64,000 nt of DNA from Brevibacillus fluminis (GTDB lineage Bacteria > Bacillota > Bacilli > Brevibacillales > Brevibacillaceae), in NCBI RefSeq assembly GCF_003710825.1, contig NZ_RHHQ01000007.1, forward strand, positions 248,001 through 312,000. Reading direction: 5' to 3'. The position numbers and the translations under genes are program-made. A model generated the notes under the pieces. The model searched no databases, was not told the DNA's origin, and saw nothing but the letters and a program-made list of their open reading frames with translations. Below, piece after piece: positions 9,058 to 17,624 of this stretch. Every line of letters begins with the position of its first letter. Positions within the stretch are counted from its first letter, which is position 1.

Positions 9058-9143
9058 ATACAGATAAGAATTTATAAAATTCTTATCCAGTATAAGGGCA
9101 ACCGCGGCTTAAGCCAAAAGCATGGCGTAGCCAGGTTTTCTAA
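9051..9143. repeat. Intergenic palindromic repeat, copy 1
   Basis: The 46-base core at 9098-9143 is identical to 37033-37078. It contains two small hairpins, GGCTTAAGCC and TGGCGTAGCCA, enclosed by AACC and GGTT ends. Upstream, TTTTTTATACAGA is shared with copy 2. This copy has an extra 26 bases that include a perfect 10-bp hairpin (ATAAGAATTT, loop ATA, AAATTCTTAT) at 9064-9086. Copy 2 has a related AT-rich hairpin on the other side. No coding capacity; REP- or MITE-like. Confidence 0.8.
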
Positions 9144-9167
9144 CTCACATCAAAAGGAGGAAAGCGA

Positions 9168-10877
9168 ATGAAAGCTGCCCGTCTCTATCTCTGCCTCCTT
9201 GGCATTGCCATGTGCTTTTTGGTTGGTTTTTCTTCGCCTGAAAAGAAGAGTAAAGCGACCTGGATTTGGCAGGCAGAGCTTATCGGGAAAGAACAACAGC
9301 AAATTCTCACGTTTTGTAAGCAAAATGAAATCAACTTGATCTATTTGCGGATCGATCAGGGAAAGCCGGATGACGACTATCGCGCATTCATCCGGCAAGC
9401 GACGGCGAACGGGATCGAAGTGCATGCGGTTGGTGGCCATCCGACATGGGCGCTTGCTTCCGGAAAGTCGCGCATGCTGCAGCTCGCAAAATGGGTCAAG
9501 CGCTATAATGAGCAGGCAGATTCAGATGAACGAATCAAAGGCATTCAGCTGGATGTCGAGCCTTATATGCTGAAGCAATGGGAGACCGATCAAGAGGACG
9601 TGCTTGTCCAATGGCAAGCGAATGTGAAAGCGTTCATGAAGGAAGCGGGTGCCGAATCGGATCTGCAAATTGGCACGGCACTCGCATTTTGGCTGGATGA
9701 AATCCCGGCTCCGAATCAGCCTGACATGTCGATGGGCAAATGGATGATCAGCCAGTTTGATACGGTCACGATCATGGCGTATCGCAACGAGCTCGATGGG
9801 AGGAACGGCATTCTGTCATTGGTGGAAAAGGAAATGAGCGACGCGGATGAATTGCATAAACCGGCGATCATCGCGGTCAATATGAAAAAGATGAATGAGC
9901 GTCATACGTCGTACGCTGATGTGGGCGCGGCGGAAATGAACCGCCAATTGGCCCAATTGCCACAGGAAATGGCTGCACATCCATCGTTTGCAGGAACGGC
10001 TGTCCACGATTTCCGCTATTGGAAGCAAGCGGATGCCCCGTCCGAGGAGGTGCCGCCTGTGGAGGTGCCGGCGACAAAAGGGATAAAAGGGACCTACATT
10101 TGGGAAGCGGAGCAGATCATGTCCGAGCCCGATGAGATCCTCGCGTTCGCCAAGGAGCATGGTCTCAATTTCCTCTACGCCCGCCTTGATTTGGATCAAC
10201 CGTTTTCCGTGTACCGCAATTTCGTCAAGAAAGCTCATGCGGCAGGGATCGAAGTACAGGCGATGGGGGGGCATCCAATCTGGGCGTTGGAACAGAACCG
10301 ACCGCGTATCATGCGCTTGGTCAAGTGGGTGAAAAACTACAATGCTCACGTCGAAAAAGATGAGCGGTTCCAGGGCATCCACCTGGATATCGAGCCGTAT
10401 GTGATGCCGATTTGGCGCACCGACAAGGAGTCTTTGCTGCGTCAATGGATGGGCAACATCCGTGCGTTTGTACAGGAAACAAAAGACTCACCCGATTTGA
10501 AGACGAGCGTCGATTTGGCTGTATGGCTGGAAAATACACCGACGCCTGGCGAGCCCGAGCTTCCGTTCAGCAACTGGATGATCAAGCAGGTGGATCAGAC
10601 GACGCTGATGGCGTTCCGCGATCATGCCGAAGGCCCGGGCGGGATCGTGGATATCGTGAAAAATAAGATGGCTTACGCTGACTCGATCGGCAAACCACTG
10701 ATGGTCGCCGTTGAGATGAAGGAAAGCCACGAAGGCAACTATGTCTCCTTCCATGAGGAGGGCAAAGCCGAAATGAACCGCCAGCTCGAGCTGATGGCGT
10801 CACATTTGGAGAAGTATGACTCGTACAGTGGCTTTGTCGTTCATGCCTACGATTATTGGAAAACCAGCAAGGAATAA
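9168..10877 (+). CDS. Exported protein with two tandem TIM-barrel-like domains
   Basis: 569 residues. A signal peptide (about residues 1-25) is followed by two copies of the domain found in the preceding gene, at about 26-285 and 300-566, joined by a Pro/Glu/Val-rich linker. Matching blocks are TWIWQAELI and TYIWEAEQI, NLIYLRIDQ and NFLYARLDL, QLDVEPYML and HLDIEPYVM, and IMAYRN and LMAFRD. The duplication must be old because the copies have diverged. A good AGGAGG site precedes the ATG. The gene follows a terminator and a repeat, so it probably has its own promoter. A carbohydrate-active role is suggested only by fold-like features and location. Confidence 0.65.
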   Translation: MKAARLYLCLLGIAMCFLVGFSSPEKKSKATWIWQAELIGKEQQQILTFCKQNEINLIYLRIDQGKPDDDYRAFIRQATANGIEVHAVGGHPTWALASGKSRMLQLAKWVKRYNEQADSDERIKGIQLDVEPYMLKQWETDQEDVLVQWQANVKAFMKEAGAESDLQIGTALAFWLDEIPAPNQPDMSMGKWMISQFDTVTIMAYRNELDGRNGILSLVEKEMSDADELHKPAIIAVNMKKMNERHTSYADVGAAEMNRQLAQLPQEMAAHPSFAGTAVHDFRYWKQADAPSEEVPPVEVPATKGIKGTYIWEAEQIMSEPDEILAFAKEHGLNFLYARLDLDQPFSVYRNFVKKAHAAGIEVQAMGGHPIWALEQNRPRIMRLVKWVKNYNAHVEKDERFQGIHLDIEPYVMPIWRTDKESLLRQWMGNIRAFVQETKDSPDLKTSVDLAVWLENTPTPGEPELPFSNWMIKQVDQTTLMAFRDHAEGPGGIVDIVKNKMAYADSIGKPLMVAVEMKESHEGNYVSFHEEGKAEMNRQLELMASHLEKYDSYSGFVVHAYDYWKTSKE

Positions 10878-10883
10878 AAGAAG

Positions 10884-10913
10884 GCTCCCCCGGGGATTGA
10901 GGGGGAGCTTTTT
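10884..10913 (+). terminator. Intrinsic terminator
   Basis: GCTCCCCC pairs with GGGGGAGC and is followed by TTTTT, just downstream of the two-domain exported protein gene. Confidence 0.88.
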
Positions 10914-11017
10914 GCCGTGTGCGCCCTGTTTGTGGCAGATGCGCGCTCCACCCTTGCAGGCTGCACGCAATTACGATTATCCTTAGCAGTAGCAAGCGTT
11001 TGTGCAGGAGGAAACAG

Positions 11018-11941
11018 ATGCGAAAACGATACGGCAACATGGACGGGATCGAAAACAATCACGCTTTTCTCGATGGCTGGCGGTGGATGAAAGAACGGCG
11101 GAGCAAGCAAAAGGATTTGTCCACACAGATCCCTGTCGCCGAACAACAGCTGCATCGCGAAGTTAAGCAAAACCAAACGAAAACGACGATCACCTGGATC
11201 GGACACTCGACTTTTTTGATTCAGATGAACGGGCTGGCCATACTGACAGACCCGGTCTGGGCGAAGCGAATGGGTTTTGCCAAACGGCTTACCGAGCCGG
11301 GCTGGTCGCTCGCCGAATTGCCGGAGATTGATATCGTCGTGATTTCCCATGGCCATTATGACCATCTGGATTTTCCAACATTGCGGCAGCTGAAAGGAAA
11401 TCCACACTATTTCGTGCCAGTTGGCCTGAAACGGCTGTTTGCCAAAAAAGGGTACCCGAATGTGACGGAGCTGAACTGGTGGGAATCGGTGCAGCACAAG
11501 GACCTGGAGCTGCATTTCGTACCGGCCCAGCATTGGACGCGTCGCACGCCGTTTGACACGAATACGTCGCATTGGGGCGGCTGGGTGCTCCGCAAGGCGG
11601 GTGAGACGCTTTATTTCGTCGGAGACACAGGCTATTTCCGCGGCTTTGCCGAAATCGGCAACCACTTTGATATCGATATCGCGCTGGTACCGATCGGCGC
11701 CTATGAGCCGGAATGGTTCATGAAAGTGTCTCACATGACGCCGGAGGAAGCGGTGCAAGGGTTTATCGACATGCGCGCAAAGACCTTTATTCCGATGCAT
11801 TATGGGGCCTATCGCCTGGCGGACGATACGGGACCGGAGGCCTTGGCGCGATTGCATGCAGCGTGGGAGAAGGCGGCTTTGCCAAAAGAGCGACTGCACG
11901 TGCTTGCGATCGGCGAGACGCTGTTTGCAGAGCGAGAATAG
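11018..11941 (+). CDS. MBL-fold metal-dependent hydrolase (UlaG / NAPE-PLD-like)
   Basis: 307 residues from the ATG at 11018, which follows GGAGGAAACAG; an upstream in-frame ATG at 10919 lies in the terminator region and is rejected. The early block GHSTFLIQMNG and the zinc motif SHGHYDHLDF (about residues 109-118) identify the metallo-beta-lactamase fold of the UlaG/NAPE-PLD type. Later ligands lie in the GDTGYF and IPMHYGAY blocks. The substrate is unknown; relatives cleave phosphodiester or lactone bonds. There is no signal peptide, so it is probably cytoplasmic. It stands alone between two terminators. Confidence 0.88.
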   Translation: MRKRYGNMDGIENNHAFLDGWRWMKERRSKQKDLSTQIPVAEQQLHREVKQNQTKTTITWIGHSTFLIQMNGLAILTDPVWAKRMGFAKRLTEPGWSLAELPEIDIVVISHGHYDHLDFPTLRQLKGNPHYFVPVGLKRLFAKKGYPNVTELNWWESVQHKDLELHFVPAQHWTRRTPFDTNTSHWGGWVLRKAGETLYFVGDTGYFRGFAEIGNHFDIDIALVPIGAYEPEWFMKVSHMTPEEAVQGFIDMRAKTFIPMHYGAYRLADDTGPEALARLHAAWEKAALPKERLHVLAIGETLFAERE

Positions 11942-11955
11942 AAGGCTACAGAAAC

Positions 11956-12007
11956 AAAAAACCATTCGGGCGAAACGTTATGACACGTCTCCCGAATGGT
12001 TTTTTTT
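11956..12007. terminator. Bidirectional terminator between convergent genes
   Basis: AAAAAACCATTCGGG pairs with CCCGAATGGTTTTTT across a 20-base loop; A and T tracts on both sides serve the plus-strand hydrolase and the minus-strand pentapeptide gene. Confidence 0.88.
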
Positions 12008-12611
12008 ACTCGACCCGTGCCCCGAACGAGCGCAGAAACGAAATCGCTTGCGCGGCATCCATCCGTGCCCCTTTTACCTCGACCGTGCGAAAATCAATGC
12101 CGTCGAGGATCGCTCCGCGCAAATCAGCCCCTTCAAACGTCGCTTTGGATAATTGGGCGCGCGTCAGGTCCGCGTTGCGTAGGTCTGCTTTGCCGAATTC
12201 GGTTCCGTACAAGTCAGCCTCATAAAAGCGAACCCCGCGTAAATCTTGCTTTGTCAGTTTGGCATGCCGGAGTATCGTATACGACCAATCTCCCTCGTCG
12301 ATCGTGATGCCGTCGAGCTGCGCTTTGGTAAAGTCGCTCCCCGTCATTTTGCACTGGCGAAACTGGGCGACAAACAGGTTTGACTCTTGCATTTGGCAAT
12401 TCGCGAACACGGTTTCCGTGTGGATCGAGGCATTCAGCTGCGCGCCCCGGAAATCGCATTCGATGAAGCGGCAGCTGTTGGTGACGACTTCTGACAGTGA
12501 AGCACTGGTAAAACGGCAGCGCACAAAGGTGCTCCGCGTCAATTCGCGGTCACGCAAATCTTCCGAACGAAAATCAACCTCTTCAAAATGTGCTTCAAGA
12601 TAAGGCTCCAT
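12006..12611 (-). CDS. Pentapeptide-repeat protein
   Basis: 201 residues from the ATG at 12611, which has AAAGGAGA about 5 bases upstream; the frame extends to 12674 but that region overlaps the preceding gene. The sequence shows the A(D/N)LXX periodicity of a right-handed quadrilateral beta helix, clearest in YEADLYGTEFGKADLRNADLT and just after it. Such proteins range from DNA-gyrase protectors to structural proteins, so the function is open. It lies 10 bases after the TPR/SH3-like membrane gene and is probably the last gene of that operon. Confidence 0.85.
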   Translation of the reverse strand: MEPYLEAHFEEVDFRSEDLRDRELTRSTFVRCRFTSASLSEVVTNSCRFIECDFRGAQLNASIHTETVFANCQMQESNLFVAQFRQCKMTGSDFTKAQLDGITIDEGDWSYTILRHAKLTKQDLRGVRFYEADLYGTEFGKADLRNADLTRAQLSKATFEGADLRGAILDGIDFRTVEVKGARMDAAQAISFLRSFGARVE

Positions 12612-12621
12612 AGTGTCTCCT

Positions 12622-14433
12622 TTATGGTTTGATCCATCCGGCCGCACCGTTGTATTCGATTCGGTACCAGCCATTTTTCTCAGCTTCGATTTGAAGCGTA
12701 TCGCCTGCCGTCACTTGCCCGATAACATCCGAGCCAGCGTCGGGGGAGGCGTGTACATTGGTGATTTGTTGGATCACCAGCTGCTTGGGAGTTGCGGCGG
12801 GATCAACCGGTTTGGAACCGTCCGCAGGTGCTATGGTGTTGTTCCCGCTGTTATCTGTACTGCCGCCCGATTCACCAGCACCGTTCGTTCCCGTGTCGCC
12901 ATTGCCGCCCCCCAAACCATCTGTGCCCTGTCCCGATTCGCCATTGCCTGAATCCGAAGGCTCATCAGTCGTTTTCCCGATGTAAGACAGCGAGCTATCG
13001 TGCAATTGATAGGGGGCCTCCGTCTGGCCTTCGCCCTCACCAACTGGATTCTCAAACACGAGAAGACCGGGCTCCTGGACGGTCAGCCCGTCCGCTTCCA
13101 TCAGAAACCATTTTTTTAGCGAGGATGGATTGACCGCATATCCAGTAAAAGTAGATTTCCGATTGGGAGAAGTAGATTCTACTAACAAGACGAGCTGGTT
13201 GTTTTCGGCGATAGACTCGGTAAGCGACAGTTTTTTTACCCGGGTGCTGTCATCAAGGGCAGCATCCCAAAAACGCACGTCGCCGTCTGTGAGCTTGGCA
13301 GCGTAATACAGCTGGTTTCCATCAGCTACACCGGCAGCATACAGCTGCGCACCGAATCGATCTTTCCCCGACACAACATCGCTGAACGTTTTATCCGGGT
13401 ACTGCTTTTGCAATAACTGAAGCGGGTCATGGTCGAGCCAGCGGTCCTGGAGCTGTGTCAAATAACTTGCAGTCGATTTGTAGGCACCAAGTGCCTGGTA
13501 TAGCTCAATCGCCTTGTCGAACGCATTCCCCTTTACATACTGCTCGGCCTTTGTAAAGAAGCCGTCGATTTTCCGGTCGATCAGCGCGAGCACGTCGGAG
13601 GCGTTCGGTAGCACATCTTTGATCTGTTCGTAAAGTTTCGCGTCGTTGATAAACGCTTCGATATTGGCGCTCTCCTTGGATAGCGTCTGCAGGCCGTATT
13701 GTTCCAGTGCATCGACCAGCCAGGGAGCGTTAAAATGATTTTCCTGATATAGCCGCAAGCTTTTGGCCGTATTGCCGACCACCGTGGCGAAGCTTTGGTT
13801 TTCTTTTTGGTCGCGGAATTTTTTCCGGTCATAGTTTTTGAACAGGGCAGTAAGCTCTTTTTCCTTGCCGCCCTCGAAATAGTCGCCCGGCATGGCGATC
13901 AGATTAGGGATAAACGATTCATCTTGATAGCTTCCCTTTTTCAGATTGTTCGCCATCTGCGCCTCGAATTGCGCTCTGTACTGGGAAAATTCGCTCTGCA
14001 TGTCTTTTTCGATGGAAAGCCCAGTGCTGATTTGCTGGAAATACGCTTTTTGCGCAGGTGGCTTTTGGCTAAAGGACGCTTTCAGGTCTGCATAGCTGCG
14101 ATACGTCTCAAGCAGGGCTTTGTAGTCCTTCCCCTCATGCGATAGCGATAGCCGGGCGTCGATGTCAGCAAGCTGGCTGTGGATTTGGTCAAGGGCGCCA
14201 AGCGCCTCGCGAATCTCGGGATCGCCGTACGTGATGGCATCGTATGTTTGCGCGGAGGAAAAGCGCTCGACGGCCTGTTCCAGCTTGTTTTGCTTGTAAA
14301 GCGCTTCGGCCTCCCGAATCAGGCTGACTTCCCGCGCGCTTGCATACAGCTTCAGTACGACGGCGAGGAAGGCGAGCGCAAAGGCGATCAGCAGGATATT
14401 GCGGACCAAGGTCGTTTTTTGATAGAAGCTCAT
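12622..14433 (-). CDS. Membrane-anchored helical-repeat protein with C-terminal SH3-like domain
   Basis: 603 residues. A single N-terminal membrane helix (about residues 10-30) is followed by a long helical region with TPR-like spacing (ALYKQNKLEQAVERF, and later AFDKAIELYQALGAY). Then come a beta-rich stretch, a Gly/Asn/Ser/Asp-rich linker (about 480-535) and a bacterial SH3-type domain (about 548-603, with NVHASPDAGSDVIGQV and NGWYRIEYNGAAGWI). The bulk is expected outside the membrane, where the SH3 domain could bind the wall. Its start overlaps the previous gene's stop by one base (TGATG). Divergent to the vWA/tubulin operon, it may be its cell-surface partner (inference). Confidence 0.75.
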   Translation of the reverse strand: MSFYQKTTLVRNILLIAFALAFLAVVLKLYASAREVSLIREAEALYKQNKLEQAVERFSSAQTYDAITYGDPEIREALGALDQIHSQLADIDARLSLSHEGKDYKALLETYRSYADLKASFSQKPPAQKAYFQQISTGLSIEKDMQSEFSQYRAQFEAQMANNLKKGSYQDESFIPNLIAMPGDYFEGGKEKELTALFKNYDRKKFRDQKENQSFATVVGNTAKSLRLYQENHFNAPWLVDALEQYGLQTLSKESANIEAFINDAKLYEQIKDVLPNASDVLALIDRKIDGFFTKAEQYVKGNAFDKAIELYQALGAYKSTASYLTQLQDRWLDHDPLQLLQKQYPDKTFSDVVSGKDRFGAQLYAAGVADGNQLYYAAKLTDGDVRFWDAALDDSTRVKKLSLTESIAENNQLVLLVESTSPNRKSTFTGYAVNPSSLKKWFLMEADGLTVQEPGLLVFENPVGEGEGQTEAPYQLHDSSLSYIGKTTDEPSDSGNGESGQGTDGLGGGNGDTGTNGAGESGGSTDNSGNNTIAPADGSKPVDPAATPKQLVIQQITNVHASPDAGSDVIGQVTAGDTLQIEAEKNGWYRIEYNGAAGWIKP

Positions 14434-15386
14434 CAGGCAGAACCCCTTTGGAAAATTCCTTTGAAATCAGGATCGAACGAGTAGCGTGCTTGGACGAGCG
14501 CTTCCGTCCGTGCATACAGCTCTGCCCATTCCGTGCGGTACGTACTGGCTAATTTTGCTAGGCGCAGCAAACGTTCTTTCGAAAGATATTCCAAAAATTC
14601 AAGGATAAACTCGTAATAGTCATCCACATAGGCTTTCATCCGTAAGGCAGCACCGGCTACATTTGCCAGTATTTCCGTGCCGTTTTCGTGCCGCAAGATT
14701 TCATTCTTGTAAGCGACGGCATAATCGAGCACTTTCTTTTTGATCAAGGAGCGCTTCACCTGCGCGACTTTTCGCAAATACTCGACGAACTGGTAGTCAT
14801 AGGAAGAAGGAACCAGCGTATCTAACTCCAGCTCCATATCGCTGCGCAGCACAAACTGGTTCAGGCAGGCGATTTTCCGGCGCTTGATCGGATCATTGTT
14901 CAGGAAATGACTGACCTCCCGCAGCTTTTCATAGGCGGTTTTCGGATTGCCTTCCTTCATGTCGACGGCGATTTCATCGAGCTCGCGCATCAGCGCCAGC
15001 CTGATTTTTCCTCGCTCCGCGTACAGGAAACGCCGAAAGTGCACCGACCGCTCATAGCGGGCCAGTTGTTTTTGCAAGGAAAACGCCACCCCGAACAAAA
15101 CGATGCTGCCGATGATGCTGCCGATGAGCGACGGCAATGTTTGAGCAGAAATGATCGCGAGGCAAAGCAAAATGCCCAAAAACAGCAGCGAGCTTTGCCC
15201 TTTGCGCTGTGACCAAGCGTGAGCGACCTGCTGGATGGGCGTAAGGCGGCTTGTTTTGCCGCATTCCTCGCATTCGTCTTGCATCCGGATTGAGTAGGTT
15301 CCGCAATGCTGGCAGAGCAGGAGCCGTTCGTAGGCGTAATTCGTTTTTTTGCTATCGGTAAAGTGGACGGCCAGTTTCTTTTTCAT
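14433..15386 (-). CDS. Zinc-ribbon membrane protein of unknown function
   Basis: 317 residues from the ATG at 15386, which follows GAGGAGAAAGAACCAG; a longer frame starts at 15404. Near the N-terminus two CxxC pairs (CQHCGTY and CEECGKT) make a zinc ribbon. Two adjacent membrane helices follow at about residues 68-110, then a helical, charged region of about 200 residues. It has one-base overlap with the downstream TPR/SH3-like gene and overlaps the small gene upstream, so the three are one operon. I do not recognise the family beyond the zinc ribbon. A role linking the cytoplasm to the surface protein is a guess from topology. Confidence 0.7.
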   Translation of the reverse strand: MKKKLAVHFTDSKKTNYAYERLLLCQHCGTYSIRMQDECEECGKTSRLTPIQQVAHAWSQRKGQSSLLFLGILLCLAIISAQTLPSLIGSIIGSIVLFGVAFSLQKQLARYERSVHFRRFLYAERGKIRLALMRELDEIAVDMKEGNPKTAYEKLREVSHFLNNDPIKRRKIACLNQFVLRSDMELELDTLVPSSYDYQFVEYLRKVAQVKRSLIKKKVLDYAVAYKNEILRHENGTEILANVAGAALRMKAYVDDYYEFILEFLEYLSKERLLRLAKLASTYRTEWAELYARTEALVQARYSFDPDFKGIFQRGSA

Positions 15387-15531
15387 CTGGTTCTTTCTCC
15401 TCATTCAGCATGGTAAGAAATAGTTGATCAGTATCGCGGTCAGAGAGGTAGCGCTTTTTGTGCGCATACAGGACGAAAAAGCGGATTGCCACGAACAACG
15501 CCGCGATCGCTAGTAAGAAATAGGTGAGCAT
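15352..15531 (-). CDS. Small membrane protein
   Basis: 59 residues from the ATG at 15531, which has GGGAG about 8 bases upstream. One membrane helix (LTYFLLAIAALFVAIRFFV) is followed by a basic turn and an acidic tail. It is the first gene of the minus-strand operon and overlaps the zinc-ribbon gene by 35 bases. It has no recognised family. A longer frame to 15564 exists but lacks a good ribosome site. Confidence 0.6.
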   Translation of the reverse strand: MLTYFLLAIAALFVAIRFFVLYAHKKRYLSDRDTDQLFLTMLNEEKEPDEKETGRPLYR

Positions 15532-15584
15532 GTCACATCTCCCGAGATCAGATTTGTCGAACATTGTCGATGCGGTAATTTCGT

Positions 15585-15611
15585 TGTAACTTAACTACGT
15601 GACGCATCGTA
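15585..15611 (+). promoter_or_regulatory. Candidate ECF-sigma promoter upstream of the vWA/tubulin operon
   Basis: TGTAAC at 15585-15590 and CGTA at 15608-15611 with a 17-base spacer match the SigX/SigM/SigW type. The same architecture (TGTAAC, 17 bases, CGTC) occurs at 43323-43349. It lies about 215 bases before the ATG at 15827 in the 295-base divergent region 15532-15826, which otherwise holds the sigma-A candidate listed separately. Confidence 0.45.
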
Positions 15612-15699
15612 TAACAGGTAAGCCCTTCATTTGTCCTATTTTTTACTTGCGGATGCCTTACAATTTGCGACAAAAGGGGTCATCCGGTGCGCTCTTTCA

Positions 15700-15729
15700 T
15701 TGCTTTGCAAAAATGCTGTGGATTACAAT
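15700..15729 (+). promoter_or_regulatory. Candidate sigma-A promoter for the vWA/tubulin operon
   Basis: TTGCTT at 15700-15705, 18-base spacer, TACAAT at 15724-15729, about 100 bases upstream of the vWA gene start. Reasonable -10, weak -35. Confidence 0.4.
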
Positions 15730-15826
15730 GAACTGGAGAATAGCTGCAACATTTGCTAGATATTGAATTATTTTACTACACTACTCTCCAATATCAACCT
15801 TAAGGAAATGGTCGGAGGCCCTAAGT

Positions 15827-17611
15827 ATGGTTCAACTTACAAGAAAAACCACCTGGTTACTCGCAATGATGCTCGTTCTTTGGGTGCAGCTAGGCGCCAT
15901 GCTGCAGGCGCATGCTGCGAATGCTACGAATGCAGGCAAGCTAGACGCGGTGCTCGTCGTCGATGTCAGCAACTCGATGACGACAAGTGACAAACATAAC
16001 ATCAGCTCAGAAGCGATGAAAATGTTCGTCGATATGACATCTGCCCAAGGAAACAAGATTGGCGTCGTCTCGTATACGGATAAGGTCGAGCGGGAAAAAG
16101 CGTTGATCGCTGCCAACTCGCCCGCAGACAAAGCGGAGATCAAGTCGTTTATCGACAGTCTCCACAAGGGCGCCTATACCGATATCGCGGTGGGCGTGGA
16201 CGAAGCGGTCAAAATTCTTGAGGCCGGTCATGATCCGGCCAATTATCCGATGATCGTGCTGCTCGCGGACGGCAACAACTATTTGAATACTGCCTCATCG
16301 CGCACGCAGCAGCAGTCAGACAACGAGTTGCAGGCAGCGATCAAGACCGCCCAGCAAAGCGGCTACCCGATTTATACGATCGGATTGAATGCCGACGGGC
16401 AGCTCAACAAAGATTCGCTGAAAAAAATCGCGGCCGATACGCAAGGGAAGTTTTTTGAAGCGAGCACGGCAGATCAGCTGCCAAGCATCTTGAGCCAAAT
16501 TTTTGCCGATCACCTGAAGCTCAAGGTCGTGCCGCTGACCAGCATGACGGCCAATGGGCAATATCAGGATGTCACCATTAAGATCCCAAATGCGAGCGTG
16601 ATGGAAGCCAACGTGTCGATCATGTCGGGCAATCCGGTTGAGCTGAAGCTGTATGCGCCAGACGGCAAGGAAGTGAGCCTGACGTCAAACAATGTGCAGC
16701 TATCCCGCTCGAAAGCGTACTCGATGCTCAAAATCGTCTCGCCGGTGCAAGGCGACTGGAAGCTGAAAGTGAAAGGCGTCACACGGGACAAGATCGACAT
16801 CAGCATGGTATTTAACTACGATTTACAGCTGGCGATGGAGCCGATTCCGGTGAAAACGTACAGCAAGGGCGACACCATCGCGATCAAAGCCGCACTTACC
16901 GAAAACGGACAAAAGGTGACGAGCGCAGATGTTTACAAACAGATGAAGGCGACGCTTCTGGTGACAGATACGGCCACGAAGCAGGTTAAAGAGCTGCCGC
17001 TCGCAAATACTGGCAGCGGGTTTGAGGGCAGCTACAGCGTGGAAGACACGCACCGCTACGAACTAAAAATCAAGGCGGAGGCGTCCAGCTTTTACCGAGA
17101 GACACAGCCGGTGATCGTCGATGCATCCACAGCGGCAGCTTCTGGCACACAGACACCGGCGAAGCCGGCCGAACCGGAAAAGCCGTTCCCGTGGCTTCTT
17201 GCCATCGGCTGTCTGGTTGGCGCCATTGTACTGATCATCGCGATCCTGTACATTTTGGCCGCGATGAAAAAAGCGAACAAAGGCTTTATCGGCCAGATCG
17301 CGATTGAAATATGCGACGAGGATACGGGGAGCAAAACCCCTCCCCAATACAAAAAGCTGAACACGTTCAAAGGTAAGGTGAAGCTCCACCAGCTGCTCCA
17401 GCTTGCGCCGGAACTGGCGGAAACGGACAAGGTCACACTGGTGCCGGGCAAAAACGATACGATCATCATTTTCAACCGTTCGGCGTGCACGATTGAAAAA
17501 GCAGGTAGGGTGCTTGATGCGGCAGCGGGCAAAGAGCTCAAGAAAAACGACCGGATCAAGATCATGCTGCAAAACGTAAATAAATCGATCTACGTCGATT
17601 ACATTGTTTAG
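15827..17611 (+). CDS. vWA-domain membrane protein, first gene of the tubulin-like operon
   Basis: 594 residues. A signal peptide (about 1-29) leads into a vWA domain with an intact MIDAS: DVSNS (DxSxS, about residue 45), a Thr in GAYTDIAVG and an Asp in VLLADGNN. A beta-rich extracytoplasmic region follows, then one membrane helix (about 463-487, PWLLAIGCLVGAIVLIIAIL) and a cytoplasmic beta-rich tail of about 100 residues that could be FHA-like (uncertain). The layout suggests a metal-dependent adhesion domain outside the membrane coupled to a cytoplasmic binding domain. GGAGG precedes the start, and the tubulin-like gene begins 13 bases downstream. Confidence 0.85.
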   Translation: MVQLTRKTTWLLAMMLVLWVQLGAMLQAHAANATNAGKLDAVLVVDVSNSMTTSDKHNISSEAMKMFVDMTSAQGNKIGVVSYTDKVEREKALIAANSPADKAEIKSFIDSLHKGAYTDIAVGVDEAVKILEAGHDPANYPMIVLLADGNNYLNTASSRTQQQSDNELQAAIKTAQQSGYPIYTIGLNADGQLNKDSLKKIAADTQGKFFEASTADQLPSILSQIFADHLKLKVVPLTSMTANGQYQDVTIKIPNASVMEANVSIMSGNPVELKLYAPDGKEVSLTSNNVQLSRSKAYSMLKIVSPVQGDWKLKVKGVTRDKIDISMVFNYDLQLAMEPIPVKTYSKGDTIAIKAALTENGQKVTSADVYKQMKATLLVTDTATKQVKELPLANTGSGFEGSYSVEDTHRYELKIKAEASSFYRETQPVIVDASTAAASGTQTPAKPAEPEKPFPWLLAIGCLVGAIVLIIAILYILAAMKKANKGFIGQIAIEICDEDTGSKTPPQYKKLNTFKGKVKLHQLLQLAPELAETDKVTLVPGKNDTIIIFNRSACTIEKAGRVLDAAAGKELKKNDRIKIMLQNVNKSIYVDYIV

Positions 17612-17624
17612 GAGATGAAAAACG

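Noticed and set aside
10853..11965. Minus-strand frame of 370 codons
   Set aside because: Antisense to the MBL-fold gene and running through two terminators.
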